DNA from: Aeromonas rivipollensis | GTDB lineage: Bacteria > Pseudomonadota > Gammaproteobacteria > Enterobacterales > Aeromonadaceae | NCBI RefSeq assembly: GCF_037811135.1 | Contig: NZ_CP149130.1 | Coordinates: 4,380,001-4,422,500 of the forward strand | Length of the DNA: 42,500 nt | Direction: 5' to 3' | Shown: piece after piece, positions 14,405 to 22,491 of the stretch | How the letters are laid out: every line of letters starts with the position of its first letter | How positions within the stretch are numbered: the stretch's first letter is position 1 | The notes under the pieces: model-generated | Told to the model about the DNA's origin: nothing | Databases searched by the model: none | What the model saw: the letters and a program-made list of their open reading frames with translations, nothing else | Position numbers and translations under genes: made by a program

Positions 14405-16828
14405 ATGTCCCTTGGACAGAACATTTCCAGAGCCATCCTGCAATGGCCGGTCAGTGGCTTGGTCAATCACAAGAGCCTGCCGGAAAATCCCATCACGGAG
14501 CTCAAGCTGGATCCGGCCAGACCCATCGTCTATGCCCTGAAAACCAGCTCGATCACCGACCTGATGACCCTGCAACAGTGCTGCGAGGATCTCGGCCTGC
14601 CCGGCCCCTTCACGCCGCTGGAGCTGGGTGGACAGTTGCTGCCGCGCTACGTCTGTCTGGATCGTCCGCCTCCCCTGTTTGGCAAGCGCAACAAGCCGCT
14701 GCCCTTCCTGCAGGAGTTCCACCAGCTGCTGGACTTGCACAAGCAGGATCCCGAGCTGGATATCCAGGTGGTGCCCGTCACCCTGTTCTGGGGCCGCGCC
14801 CCCGGCCGGGAAGGGGAGGAAGCCTCCGGCTGGAACATCATCAGCAGCCTGGCCCCGAACCGGCTCAAGAAGGCGCTGATCGTGATCCTGAAAGGGCGCG
14901 AAAACCTGGTGCGCTTCTCCCCGCCGCTCTCATTGCGCTACATGGCAGACAAGCACGGTACCGACGAGGCCATCGCCCACAAGCTGGCACGGGTGGCACG
15001 TACCCACTTCAGCCGCCAGCAGCTGGCGGCCACCGGTCCCAAGCTGCCGAACCGCAACCTGCTGTTCAAGCAGTTGCTGGATTCGAGCGTGATCCAGCAG
15101 GCCATCGAAGAAGAGGCCAGACGCGAGGGCATCAGCCTGGAGAAGGCGCAGAAGCGCGCCCATGGCTACATGGACGAGATCGCCTCCAACTTCTCCTTCC
15201 GGCTGATCCGCCTCGGGGAAACTTTCCTCGGCTGGCTCTGGAACAAGCTCTACCGCGGCCTCTCGGTCAACGGTGCCGAGCAGGTGCGCCAGCTCGCCCA
15301 GGAAGGGCACGAGATAGTCTACGTCCCCTGCCATCGCAGCCACATGGACTACCTGCTGCTCTCCTACGTCATCTATCACCAGGGCATGGTGCCGCCCCAC
15401 ATAGCGGCAGGCATCAACCTGAACTTCTGGCCGGCGGGCCCCATCTTCCGCCACGGCGGCGCCTTCTTCATCCGCCGCACCTTCAAGGGCAACCCGCTCT
15501 ACAGCACTGTGTTCCGTGAATATCTGAACCTGCTGTTTGCCAAGGGCTACTCGGTGGAGTTCTTCACCGAGGGTGGCCGTTCCCGCACCGGCCGCCTGCT
15601 GCCGCCCAAGACCGGCATGCTGGCGATGACCCTGCAAGCTATGATGCGCGGGCTGGACAGGCCGGTGACCCTGGTTCCCGTCTATCTGGGCTACGAGCAT
15701 GTGATGGAGGTCAACACCTACCACAACGAGCTCAAGGGGAGCCGCAAGGAGAAAGAGAGCTTCCTGCAGGTGCTGGGCATACTGCGCAAGCTGCGCAACT
15801 ATGGCCGTGGCTTCGTCAACTTCGGCGAGCCGCTGACCCTCAACAGCTACCTCGGCGAGCAGGTGCCGCACTGGAAGGAGAGCATCGGCAAGGAGGAGCG
15901 CCCGGAGTGGATGGCCTCCACCGTCAATCAGCTGGCCGAGCTCTTGATGACCCGGATCAACGATGCCGCTGCCGTCAACGGCCTGACCCTGAGTGCCCTG
16001 GCACTGCTGGCCGCCGAACGCCATGCCCTGACTCGGGACGAGCTGCAGGCACAGCTCAACACCTATCTGGATCTGCTCAAGCAGGTACCTTACAGCCCGC
16101 AGAGCACCATGCCGGACGAGGATGCCAGGACCCTGCTGGATCAGGCCATGGAGCTCAACAAGTTCGAGGTGAGCGAGGACAAGCTCGGCCAGATCATCAG
16201 CCTCGACCGCTATCAGGCGATCCTGCTGACCTACTATCGCAACAACATACTCCACCTGTTCGCCCTGCCCTCCCTGGTGGCGGCCTTGATCGAGCGCTGC
16301 GAGGGGATCTCCCGCAGCGAGATAGTCGCCCGCTGCGTCGACATCTACCCGCTGCTCAAGACAGAGCTGTTCCTGCGCTACGAAGAGGAGGAGCTGCCGG
16401 AGCTGGTCGATGCCCTGCTGGCCGAGCTGCAACGCCAGCAGCTGATAGAGGCGCGCGATGGCGGCTACTGGGTCAATCCGGGCAACCAAATGCGCCTGCT
16501 GCTGCTGGCCGAGAGCATTCAGGAGACACTGCAACGCTACGCCATAGTGCTGACCCGCATGCTGGCCCAGCCCCACATAGAGGCGGAGCAGCTGGAGGCG
16601 GACGGTCTGATGATGGCGGAGCGCCTCGGCACCCTGCACGGCATCAACGCCCCCGAGTTCTTCGATCCCAAGCTGTTCAGCACCCTGATCCACACCCTGC
16701 GCAGCGAAGGCTATCTGGATCCGGGCTGCAAGCCGGATCTCGGCCGCTTCCAGGCCCTGGCCGACAACATAGTGCCGCTGCTGAGCAACAAGATCCGCCG
16801 TACCATACAGGCGGGCAACCGGCTCTGA
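14405..16828 (+). CDS. plsB: Glycerol-3-phosphate 1-O-acyltransferase
   Basis: An 807-residue PlsB, the same size as in E. coli. It acylates sn-glycerol-3-phosphate with acyl-ACP or acyl-CoA, the first committed step of phospholipid synthesis, at the inner membrane. Acyltransferase block I is the HX4D motif in VPCHRSHMDYLLLSY near residue 310. Block II is around GGAFFIRRTFKGNPLY, block III is FFTEGGRSRTGRLLPPKTGML, and block IV is VTLVPVYLGYEHVME. The frame is open 12 codons upstream, but MSLGQNISRAILQWPVSG is the family start, with GGAGAG 10 bases before it. It is divergent from lexA and convergent with ubiA, sharing a terminator with the latter. Confidence 0.97.
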   Translation: MSLGQNISRAILQWPVSGLVNHKSLPENPITELKLDPARPIVYALKTSSITDLMTLQQCCEDLGLPGPFTPLELGGQLLPRYVCLDRPPPLFGKRNKPLPFLQEFHQLLDLHKQDPELDIQVVPVTLFWGRAPGREGEEASGWNIISSLAPNRLKKALIVILKGRENLVRFSPPLSLRYMADKHGTDEAIAHKLARVARTHFSRQQLAATGPKLPNRNLLFKQLLDSSVIQQAIEEEARREGISLEKAQKRAHGYMDEIASNFSFRLIRLGETFLGWLWNKLYRGLSVNGAEQVRQLAQEGHEIVYVPCHRSHMDYLLLSYVIYHQGMVPPHIAAGINLNFWPAGPIFRHGGAFFIRRTFKGNPLYSTVFREYLNLLFAKGYSVEFFTEGGRSRTGRLLPPKTGMLAMTLQAMMRGLDRPVTLVPVYLGYEHVMEVNTYHNELKGSRKEKESFLQVLGILRKLRNYGRGFVNFGEPLTLNSYLGEQVPHWKESIGKEERPEWMASTVNQLAELLMTRINDAAAVNGLTLSALALLAAERHALTRDELQAQLNTYLDLLKQVPYSPQSTMPDEDARTLLDQAMELNKFEVSEDKLGQIISLDRYQAILLTYYRNNILHLFALPSLVAALIERCEGISRSEIVARCVDIYPLLKTELFLRYEEEELPELVDALLAELQRQQLIEARDGGYWVNPGNQMRLLLLAESIQETLQRYAIVLTRMLAQPHIEAEQLEADGLMMAERLGTLHGINAPEFFDPKLFSTLIHTLRSEGYLDPGCKPDLGRFQALADNIVPLLSNKIRRTIQAGNRL

Positions 16829-16847
16829 TCCTCGTCTTACAGCCAAC

Positions 16848-16874
16848 AAAAAGGCCGCATCATGCGGCCTTTTT
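16848..16874. terminator. Bidirectional terminator between plsB and ubiA
   Basis: A 12-bp stem with A5 on one side and T5 on the other (AAAAAGGCCGCA / TGCGGCCTTTTT, loop TCA) forms a textbook two-way terminator between convergent genes. Confidence 0.92.
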
Positions 16875-16890
16875 CATAGATGGACGTTTC

Positions 16891-17754
16891 TCACAGGTAG
16901 TGAGCGATCACCCCGAGCAGCACCAGGGCCCCCACATAGTTGTTGTTGAGAAACGCCTGGAAGCAGGCCTCCCGCTGGCGCTCCCGGATCAGCCGCTGCT
17001 GATAGACGAACAGGGCCGCCGCCCCCAGCAGACCCCAGTAATAGCCGGATCCCAGCGCCATCAGCTGACCCACCCCCAGCAGGATGAGCAGGGTCGCCAG
17101 TTGCAGCACGCCGATGATCCGCTTGTCGTGACGGCCAAACAGGATGGCGCTCGACTTGAGCCCGAGCTTGAGATCATCGTCCCTGTCCACCATGGCGTAC
17201 TGGGTGTCGTAGGCGATGGTCCACAGCAGGTTGGCGAGAAACAGCAGCCAGGCGACGGGCGGCAGGGCATTGGCCTGGGCCGCATAGGCCATGGGAATGG
17301 ACCAGGAGAACGCCATCCCGAGCACCAGCTGAGGGATGGGAATGAAGCGCTTCATGAAGGGGTAGCAGACCGCCAGCAGCAGGCCGGCGAACGACAGCCC
17401 TATGGTGAGCGGGTTCAGGGTCAGCACCAGGGCGAACGAGATGAGCGCCAGCACGGCGAACAGGATCAGCACCTCCCGCGCATCAACCCGGCCCATGGGC
17501 AGCGGTCGCCCGGCGGTGCGTTTCACGTGGCCGTCGAAGTTGCGATCCGCATAGTCGTTGATGACACAGCCTGCCGAGCGCATCAGGAAGACCCCCACCA
17601 CGAACACGGTCAGGATCCAGGGATCCGGCAGGCCGCCGGCCGCGAGACAGAGCGCCCACAGGGTCGGCCACAGCAGCAAGAGGGTGCCGATGGGCTTGTC
17701 GATGCGGGCCAACTGCACATAGGCCAGTCCCCGCTCCTTGGTTAACAGCTTCAC
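16891..17754 (-). CDS. ubiA: 4-hydroxybenzoate octaprenyltransferase
   Basis: A 287-residue membrane prenyltransferase (E. coli UbiA 290) that attaches the polyprenyl tail to 4-hydroxybenzoate in ubiquinone synthesis. Eight to nine membrane helices are visible. The first Asp-rich prenyl-diphosphate/Mg site is [16 protein letters not shown] near residue 65, the second is around [16 protein letters not shown] near 190. The start codon is GTG, overlapping the ubiC stop by four bases (GTGA), so translation is coupled to ubiC. The order ubiC-ubiA-(plsB) matches E. coli. Confidence 0.97.
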   Translation of the reverse strand: MKLLTKERGLAYVQLARIDKPIGTLLLLWPTLWALCLAAGGLPDPWILTVFVVGVFLMRSAGCVINDYADRNFDGHVKRTAGRPLPMGRVDAREVLILFAVLALISFALVLTLNPLTIGLSFAGLLLAVCYPFMKRFIPIPQLVLGMAFSWSIPMAYAAQANALPPVAWLLFLANLLWTIAYDTQYAMVDRDDDLKLGLKSSAILFGRHDKRIIGVLQLATLLILLGVGQLMALGSGYYWGLLGAAALFVYQQRLIRERQREACFQAFLNNNYVGALVLLGVIAHYL

Positions 17755-18302
17755 TCCAGCTCCTTATGCAATGGCAGCGAATGAGACGATAGCGAGGGCA
17801 GGAAGAGTTCGTGGACCAGCAAGGGCCACTGCCCCAGATAGAGACGGGAACGGCGCCCCCAGACGGTGGCGGCCTGGCACCAGGGATTGCTCGCGATCTC
17901 GAAGCAGGCCAGTTGCAGGTGATCGCGCCGCGCCGGTGCATCGCCGAAGATGCGCTCCCCCAATGGCTGCTCCCCCAGATCCTGCAAACCGCTCCCTTGC
18001 AGCGCCGCCTCGGCAAACAGGGTCCAGCCCAGAATGGCCGGTCCGGCGTCACCGTGCAATATGACCTCGCGGCAGATCCCCACGGGATCCGCAACGGCCA
18101 CCAGCGTCTGCTCGTCCGACCCCAGCGACACGCTGCGATTGCCGAGCAGTTGCACCGAGAGGTGACTATTGTAGCGCCGCAGGCGCCGGGTCATGGAGTC
18201 GGCCTCCAGCAACCAGGGACGCAGTGCCTCGGGAGGCTCACACTCTGCGGGTGCCCGCCAGGGGACGAGCTGGATGAGGGGAACAGTCAACTCGGACTTC
18301 AC
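17751..18302 (-). CDS. ubiC: Chorismate lyase
   Basis: A 183-residue chorismate-pyruvate lyase (E. coli UbiC 165) that makes 4-hydroxybenzoate for UbiA. Family features include the early [21 protein letters not shown], the basic/acidic pair in [11 protein letters not shown], the [12 protein letters not shown] segment and the late acidic HELFLPS. The likely start is GTG at 18302 with only a weak ribosome site (GGTGA); no in-frame ATG fits better. It is slightly longer than the E. coli protein at the N-terminus. It is first in a two-gene operon with ubiA. Confidence 0.93.
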   Translation of the reverse strand: MKSELTVPLIQLVPWRAPAECEPPEALRPWLLEADSMTRRLRRYNSHLSVQLLGNRSVSLGSDEQTLVAVADPVGICREVILHGDAGPAILGWTLFAEAALQGSGLQDLGEQPLGERIFGDAPARRDHLQLACFEIASNPWCQAATVWGRRSRLYLGQWPLLVHELFLPSLSSHSLPLHKELE

Positions 18303-18348
18303 AGCTTCACCATCCGGAGATTTCCGTTGTCAGGTTAAAATCCCGTTT

Positions 18349-18378
18349 ATTATCCGTAAATCAATGGCGAATTGTAAG
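18349..18378 (-). promoter_or_regulatory. Candidate ubiCA promoter
   Basis: On the minus strand CTTACA and GATAAT are separated by 18 bases, about 45 bases upstream of the ubiC GTG. The match is moderate and the assignment tentative. Confidence 0.35.
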
Positions 18379-18447
18379 AACATCCGTGCTTGACGGCCCC
18401 GATGGCAGCATCAAAAATGGGGCATCCGTTGCTGCCGAGCCATCTAG

Positions 18448-18882
18448 ATGAAGATCTTCAGAATTCTGCTGGTGTTATCCCTGGGTTGTACCCTGTTGAA
18501 CACCCACGCCTTCGCCAACGAGGAAGCGGCCGCCGATCCGGCCTCCGCCGCCGTCCAGCCGGGATTCGCCTATCATGCGCTGGATCCGGACATCATCACC
18601 AACTACCTCGGCGATGGCAAAACCCTGGGCTATGTGCGGGTGACGGTGGAGCTGATGGCCGAAAATGCCGCCGACCTCAAGTTGCTGGAGCAGCACGACC
18701 CCCTGATCCGCGACGCCATCATCCGCCTGATTGGCAGCAAGACAGGCGCCCAGATCAAGTCGCTGGTGAGCCGGGAAGATCTGCGCAAGGAGTGCGAGGC
18801 CAAGGTCAACGAACTGCTGGTCAAGGAGACCGGCAAGAAGGCGGTACGCGAGCTCATCTTCACCAAGTATCTTTATCAGTAA
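18448..18882 (+). CDS. FliL-like exported protein
   Basis: A 144-residue protein whose C-terminal 100 residues match the FliL periplasmic domain: GYVRVTVELMAEN, DPLIRDAIIRLIGSKT, and LRKECEAKVNELLVKETG followed by the terminal VRELIFTKYLYQ. Classical FliL has a short cytoplasmic part and a retained membrane helix and works at the flagellar stator. Here the N-terminus looks like a cleavable signal peptide (basic MKIFR, hydrophobic LLVLSLGCTLL, possible cleavage after AFA). It may therefore be free in the periplasm, or lipid-anchored if the Cys in the signal served as a lipobox, which is less likely. No flagellar genes are nearby. A stand-alone FliL-domain gene beside ubiC is seen in related genera. 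Function is unknown, possibly stator-related. Confidence 0.82.
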   Translation: MKIFRILLVLSLGCTLLNTHAFANEEAAADPASAAVQPGFAYHALDPDIITNYLGDGKTLGYVRVTVELMAENAADLKLLEQHDPLIRDAIIRLIGSKTGAQIKSLVSREDLRKECEAKVNELLVKETGKKAVRELIFTKYLYQ

Positions 18883-18957
18883 TGAACAGCGAGCAGGGTG
18901 CCGACCGGCAGTCTGCTCTCCCTACTGCTCCCATTCACTGTCGAGGAAGTCATCGTC

Positions 18958-19128
18958 ATGGGCCACAAGACGCTGTGTGAATGGCGCCGTCACGAGATCC
19001 CCGCCGATCTCAAGACACTGCGCAAGATATTGCGCAAACCCAAGTTTGTATGCGGCAAGTGCGCCCGCAGCGCCAATGACAAAGAGTACCTGTGCCAGCC
19101 GCTGCGGCTGAAGGAGAAAGGGGAATGA
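18958..19128 (+). CDS. Small conserved-looking Cys-containing protein (56 aa)
   Basis: A 56-residue basic protein, MGHKTLCEWRRHEIPADLKT onward, with a CGKC pair and two further cysteines (residues 7, 34, 37 and 48 approximately). The four cysteines could bind a metal in a zinc-ribbon manner. The frame is open 20 codons upstream, but GAGGAAG lies eight bases before the ATG at 18958 and the upstream part looks like non-coding translation. It follows the FliL-like gene by 75 bases on the same strand and may be co-transcribed. No function is assigned. Confidence 0.7.
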   Translation: MGHKTLCEWRRHEIPADLKTLRKILRKPKFVCGKCARSANDKEYLCQPLRLKEKGE

Positions 19129-19176
19129 GTTCCCCCACTGCTCGTCGCTCAAGGGTCTGAAGAAGAAGGGGGCGCC

Positions 19177-19515
19177 CTATTGATCGGTCCAGCCCTGACG
19201 CCCTTGCGCAAACAGTCTGCGGGCCTGGGCATCATTGGGGCAGACGCCGCGGTACTCCTCCCCCGATCGCCCGGCCAGATAGAGGTGCTCCGGGCGGCAA
19301 TACCAGGCCAATCCCTTCTGGCGACCCTGCTCCCACATGGCGACATCCACCTTGGTCCCGCACTGGGTCTGATGGAATGCCACCCGATCGGCGGCGAAAC
19401 CCAGCTTGCCGTCTCCTTCCCCCACATCGCTCCACACCTTTTCGCAGGGATCGTCCGAGTTGGAGACACAGCCCCCGAGCAGGGTGGCACAGAGCATGAT
19501 GACGAGTGAGCGCAT
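19177..19515 (-). CDS. DUF2799-type lipoprotein
   Basis: A 112-residue predicted outer- or inner-membrane lipoprotein. The signal peptide MRSLVIMLCATLLGGCVSNS ends in a lipobox LGGC, making Cys16 the lipidation site, with Val-Ser after it. The mature part has the Trp/Gly pattern of DUF2799 proteins (KVWSDVGEGDGKLGFAADR, then LAWYCRPEHLYLAGRSGEEY and GVCPNDAQAR). The start at 19515 has AAGGA five bases upstream; an ATG six bases earlier overlaps that site. It converges on the 56-aa gene. Cellular role is unknown. Confidence 0.85.
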   Translation of the reverse strand: MRSLVIMLCATLLGGCVSNSDDPCEKVWSDVGEGDGKLGFAADRVAFHQTQCGTKVDVAMWEQGRQKGLAWYCRPEHLYLAGRSGEEYRGVCPNDAQARRLFAQGRQGWTDQ

Positions 19516-19659
19516 AATCATCCTTGGGCGTTGTTTGAGTGGTTTATGGCGTCTCTGGCCTGACAGGCATCCCTCTTCCCACAGCGCCATTTGAGCAGTT
19601 CATTCTAACCAGAGCCTCGCCCGGCCACCAAGGGGCTTGCTGCCGAACGCACAAAAAAT

Positions 19660-19683
19660 CGGGCGGGCCACCAGGCCCGCCCG
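19660..19683 (-). terminator. Terminator after the 40-aa acidic gene
   Basis: A 10-bp stem CGGGCGGGCC / GGCCCGCCCG with a 4-base loop is followed on the minus strand by ATTTTTTG. It lies 16 bases after the stop of the small acidic gene, and supports transcription of that gene. Confidence 0.88.
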
Positions 19684-19699
19684 CATGCGTTACAGGGAA

Positions 19700-19822
19700 T
19701 CACTGATCGTCGAGAGGGTCGTAGTCCTGCCAGCCCTCGTCGTCCAGCTCCTCCAGCTCGTCTTCCCAGGATTCCGGCTCCCACTCATCGTCGAGCTCGA
19801 AATCCGGCGTCTGCGTACCCAT
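19700..19822 (-). CDS. Very acidic 40-aa protein
   Basis: A short frame encoding MGTQTPDFELDDEWEPESWE and then more of the same: 19 of 40 residues are Asp or Glu, with four Trp and no Lys, Arg or His. The start at 19822 has GGAG seven bases before it; an ATG six bases upstream is too close to that site. A strong terminator follows. It sits 72 bases after the acuI stop on the same strand, so it may be the last gene of the acuI transcript. Such acidic miniproteins can mimic DNA or chaperone basic partners, but nothing here shows which. Existence as a gene is likely, function unknown. Confidence 0.65.
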   Translation of the reverse strand: MGTQTPDFELDDEWEPESWEDELEELDDEGWQDYDPLDDQ

Positions 19823-19894
19823 GCTCATTCTCCTTGGATAGTGCACCGGCCTTCAAAGTCTATCCAGAAAAATGGGGCTCGCCAGTGGACCCGG

Positions 19895-20875
19895 TCAGAG
19901 CTTGATCAGGGTGCGACCCGCTACCCGACCCTGGGTGATTGCCTCGGCGGCCTCCACCACCTGCTCCAGCCCGATCTCGGTCACCGCTTGGGCGAAGAAG
20001 CTGGCGGGCAGATCCCGCGCCAGTCGCTGCCAGGCCAGTTGACGGCGCGCCAGCGGGCACATCACAGAGTCGACCCCCTGCAAGCGCACGTTGCGCAGTA
20101 TGAAAGGCATGACGCTGGTGGGCAGATCGAAGCCGCCCGCCAGCCCGCAGGCTGCCACGGCGCCGCCGTAATTCATCTGGGCCAGCAGCTTGGCCAGCAC
20201 CTGACTGCCGACGGTGTCGATGGCACCGGCCCACTGCTGTTTCTCCAGCGCCTTGGCGGGTTCCAGCAGTTCGCTGCGCGGCACTATGCGGCTGGCACCC
20301 AACGCGGTCAGCATGGCGCCCTGCTCCTCGGGACGGCCGGTCAGGGCCGCCACCTGATAACCCAGCGCAGCCAGCAGGGCCACGGCGGTGGAGCCCACCC
20401 CGCCTGCGGCGCCCGTCACCAGGATCTCGCCGCTCGCAGGAGTAACGCCCGCCTCTTCCAGCGCCAGCACGCAGAGCATGGCGGTGAGGCCGGCGGTGCC
20501 GATGCACATGGCCTGCCGCTCATCCAGCCCGGCCGGCAGCGGCACCAGCCAGTCGGCCTTGACCCGCGCCTGCTCGGCCATGCCGCCCCAGTGTCCTTCC
20601 CCCACGCCCCAACCGGTCAGCACCACCTTGTCACCGCTCTGGTAGCGGCTGTCGGCCGACTCCAGCACTGTGCCGACGAAGTCTATGCCAGGCACCAGCG
20701 GCCACTGGCGCACTATCTTGCCCTTGCCGGTGATGGCCAGCCCGTCCTTGTAGTTGAGGGAGCTATAACTCACCGCCACCCGTACCTCCCCTTCCGGCAA
20801 TTGGCTCTCGGCCAGTTGGGTCAGGGTTGCCTTGGTCTTGCCGTCTTGGTTATCCAGTAACAGAGCCTTGAACAT
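19895..20875 (-). CDS. acuI: Acrylyl-CoA reductase-type MDR oxidoreductase
   Basis: A 326-residue zinc-free medium-chain dehydrogenase/reductase of the YhdH/AcuI type (E. coli YhdH/AcuI 324). The N-terminal catalytic domain begins MFKALLLDNQDGKTKATLTQ and carries YSSLNYKDGLAITGKG. The nucleotide-binding domain has the NADPH loop VTGAAGGVGSTAVALL followed by LTGRPEE. Known members reduce acrylyl-CoA to propionyl-CoA with NADPH, detoxifying acrylate. No DMSP-cleavage genes lie nearby, so a general protective role is more likely here. The gene stands downstream of a decayed regulator and permease pair and upstream of the 40-aa acidic gene. Confidence 0.9.
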   Translation of the reverse strand: MFKALLLDNQDGKTKATLTQLAESQLPEGEVRVAVSYSSLNYKDGLAITGKGKIVRQWPLVPGIDFVGTVLESADSRYQSGDKVVLTGWGVGEGHWGGMAEQARVKADWLVPLPAGLDERQAMCIGTAGLTAMLCVLALEEAGVTPASGEILVTGAAGGVGSTAVALLAALGYQVAALTGRPEEQGAMLTALGASRIVPRSELLEPAKALEKQQWAGAIDTVGSQVLAKLLAQMNYGGAVAACGLAGGFDLPTSVMPFILRNVRLQGVDSVMCPLARRQLAWQRLARDLPASFFAQAVTEIGLEQVVEAAEAITQGRVAGRTLIKL

Positions 20876-20904
20876 GCTTTCCTCTCAGGGTTGGAGCGCC
20901 GGCA

Positions 20905-21093
20905 TCAGGTGCTCTGGCGCTTGTGCGATTCAAATTCGATGGTCTGGGTACCGTCTTGCAGTACCTCGCCAGCCAGTTTACGCAGGATCATCTCCGCAGC
21001 CATGTCGCCCATCTTGCGACAGGGGATCTGTACCGACGTCAGGGCAGGATAACAGGCCTGTACCACATCCGAATCATCGAAGCCGCCAACGGC
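20905..21093 (-). pseudogene. C-terminal remnant of a LacI-family regulator
   Basis: About 62 codons matching only the last part of a LacI/GalR sensor domain: AVGGFDDSDVVQACYPALTS, then VQIPCRKMGDMAAEMILRKLAGE, then a short tail to the stop. The helix-turn-helix and most of the sugar-binding domain are missing. Upstream of the Ala-Val-Gly-Gly the frame runs into the reverse complement of a permease tail, so there is no plausible start. The reading frame itself is still intact, which suggests a fairly recent deletion. It ends 29 bases from the acuI start. Confidence 0.75.
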
Positions 21094-21219
21094 CTGCTGA
21101 TCACCTTCCTGCCGGTATTCCTGCTGCCGGTGCTGGGGGATCTCGGCTTTGCCAACACCACCTTCAGCGATGCCGACTTTGGCGTGGTGGGCATACTGCT
21201 GGGCCTGATAGTGCGCTGA
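21088..21219 (+). pseudogene. C-terminal remnant of a PTS EIIC-like (UlaA-type) permease
   Basis: The last 43 codons of a membrane transporter: NGLLITFLPVFLLPVLGDLG followed by FANTTFSDADFGVVGILLGL and a short end. The pattern resembles the C-terminus of ascorbate-type PTS EIIC proteins; this family call is from memory and tentative. There is no start codon or ribosome site. It abuts the LacI-type remnant on the opposite strand with a few bases of possible overlap at the junction. The two are therefore probably the outer ends of a once longer regulator-transporter locus. Confidence 0.6.
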
Positions 21220-21234
21220 TGCCACCTCATCCTG

Positions 21235-21276
21235 GCAAGCAACAGGCGCGGTCTATGGGCCGCGCCTGTTGCTTGC
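21235..21276. repeat. Perfect 17-bp inverted repeat after the permease remnant
   Basis: Arms GCAAGCAACAGGCGCGG and its exact complement flank an 8-base loop. It lies 15 bases after the permease-remnant stop. No T run follows on either strand, so it is not a standard terminator, but it could be the remnant operon's terminator or an mRNA-stabilising hairpin. Confidence 0.75.
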
Positions 21277-21424
21277 GGCAGCCCCCACCCCCATCGACGC
21301 CGAAAATATGTGCAAACACAGTGCGTTGGATCGGATTTTCAGCCCACAGCGGCAGCATCTGACGGGGGAGTGCGATATGCTGGTGCGCTGACGTTCCACC
21401 CCGACCTCACCCGAGGCCCCTTCC

Positions 21425-22474
21425 ATGAAATACCTGGTAGTACAAACCAAACAGATAGGAGATGTGCTGATCTCCACCGCACTGTGCAACAACCTCAAGC
21501 AGCACGACCCCGCCGGGGAGGTTCACTATCTGGTCATGGATTACTGCGCGGGGATGGCAGAGGGGAATCCCTACATAGATCGCTTGATCGTCATCGAGAA
21601 GGCGCGCCGCAACGAGTGGCGCTACATGAAAGAGCTGCTGCTGGGCATTCGCCGCGAGCGCTACGATGTGGTGATCAACAGCCAGGGCCAGATGATAGGC
21701 CTGCTCACCTGCCTCATCTCGGGGGCAAAACTGCGGATCGGCTTCGACTCCTTCCCCTGGCGACTCGGCCACAACCGCATAGTGCGCTTTCGCCATGACA
21801 CCGAGCATCAGGGCAACAGCACTCTGGTGGATGACAGATTCTCTCTGCTAAAGCCTCTGGGGCTCGCCAAGGAGGATCGCAACTACTATCTCTGGCTGAG
21901 TGAAGAAGAGAAGCAACGGGGACGGGAAACACTGCGGGCCGCCGGCATAGATCCGGGCAGGCCGCTGATCGCCATGGGGGTCAACTCCCTTGGGCACTAC
22001 AAACGCTGGCCCATCAACTGTTTCGCCGAGGTCGCGCGCTGGCTCATCGAGCAGCACAACGCCCAGATCCTGATCTACTGCGGGCCGGGGGAGGAAGAAT
22101 ACAACCGCAGCCTGAAGCCCTTGCTGCCCGCCGCGCTGCAGGCGAGCGTATTTGACCGCATACAGACCCGCTCGGTGCGGGAGCTCGCGGGCATTTTCGC
22201 CCATTGCCAGCTGTTCGTCGGCAACGACACTGGTCCGCGACATATGGCACAGGCGCTGGACATACCGCTGCTGACCATAGTCTCTCCCCTGGGTCACTCC
22301 GCCATTGCCAACCCTGTTTCTCATCCCCGCTATCGATTCATCGATACCAATCACCAGCACCCCGAGCAGGAAGTCCTGGCCGTTCAACACCAGTTGAGCA
22401 TGCTCTGGGACCAAGTGACGCTGCCCCACGGCAAACCGGAAGAGCCGACTCCCGACCCAATACCAGTCAGGTAA
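21425..22474 (+). CDS. GT9-family heptosyltransferase-type glycosyltransferase
   Basis: A 349-residue GT-B enzyme of family 9, the ADP-heptose:LPS heptosyltransferases. The N-terminal Rossmann half opens with the family motif VVQTKQIGDVLISTALCNNL. The C-terminal half has the nucleotide-sugar site around MGVNSLGHYKRWPINCFAEV and the signature LFVGNDTGPRHMAQALDIP. It probably adds a heptose or related sugar to the LPS inner core at the cytoplasmic face of the inner membrane. It converges tail-to-tail on the core cluster with 17 bases between stops. Which core position it serves, and hence whether it is a WaaF, WaaC or WaaQ equivalent, cannot be fixed from sequence alone. Confidence 0.88.
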   Translation: MKYLVVQTKQIGDVLISTALCNNLKQHDPAGEVHYLVMDYCAGMAEGNPYIDRLIVIEKARRNEWRYMKELLLGIRRERYDVVINSQGQMIGLLTCLISGAKLRIGFDSFPWRLGHNRIVRFRHDTEHQGNSTLVDDRFSLLKPLGLAKEDRNYYLWLSEEEKQRGRETLRAAGIDPGRPLIAMGVNSLGHYKRWPINCFAEVARWLIEQHNAQILIYCGPGEEEYNRSLKPLLPAALQASVFDRIQTRSVRELAGIFAHCQLFVGNDTGPRHMAQALDIPLLTIVSPLGHSAIANPVSHPRYRFIDTNHQHPEQEVLAVQHQLSMLWDQVTLPHGKPEEPTPDPIPVR

Positions 22475-22491
22475 TCGGCAGCGTCAGATCG

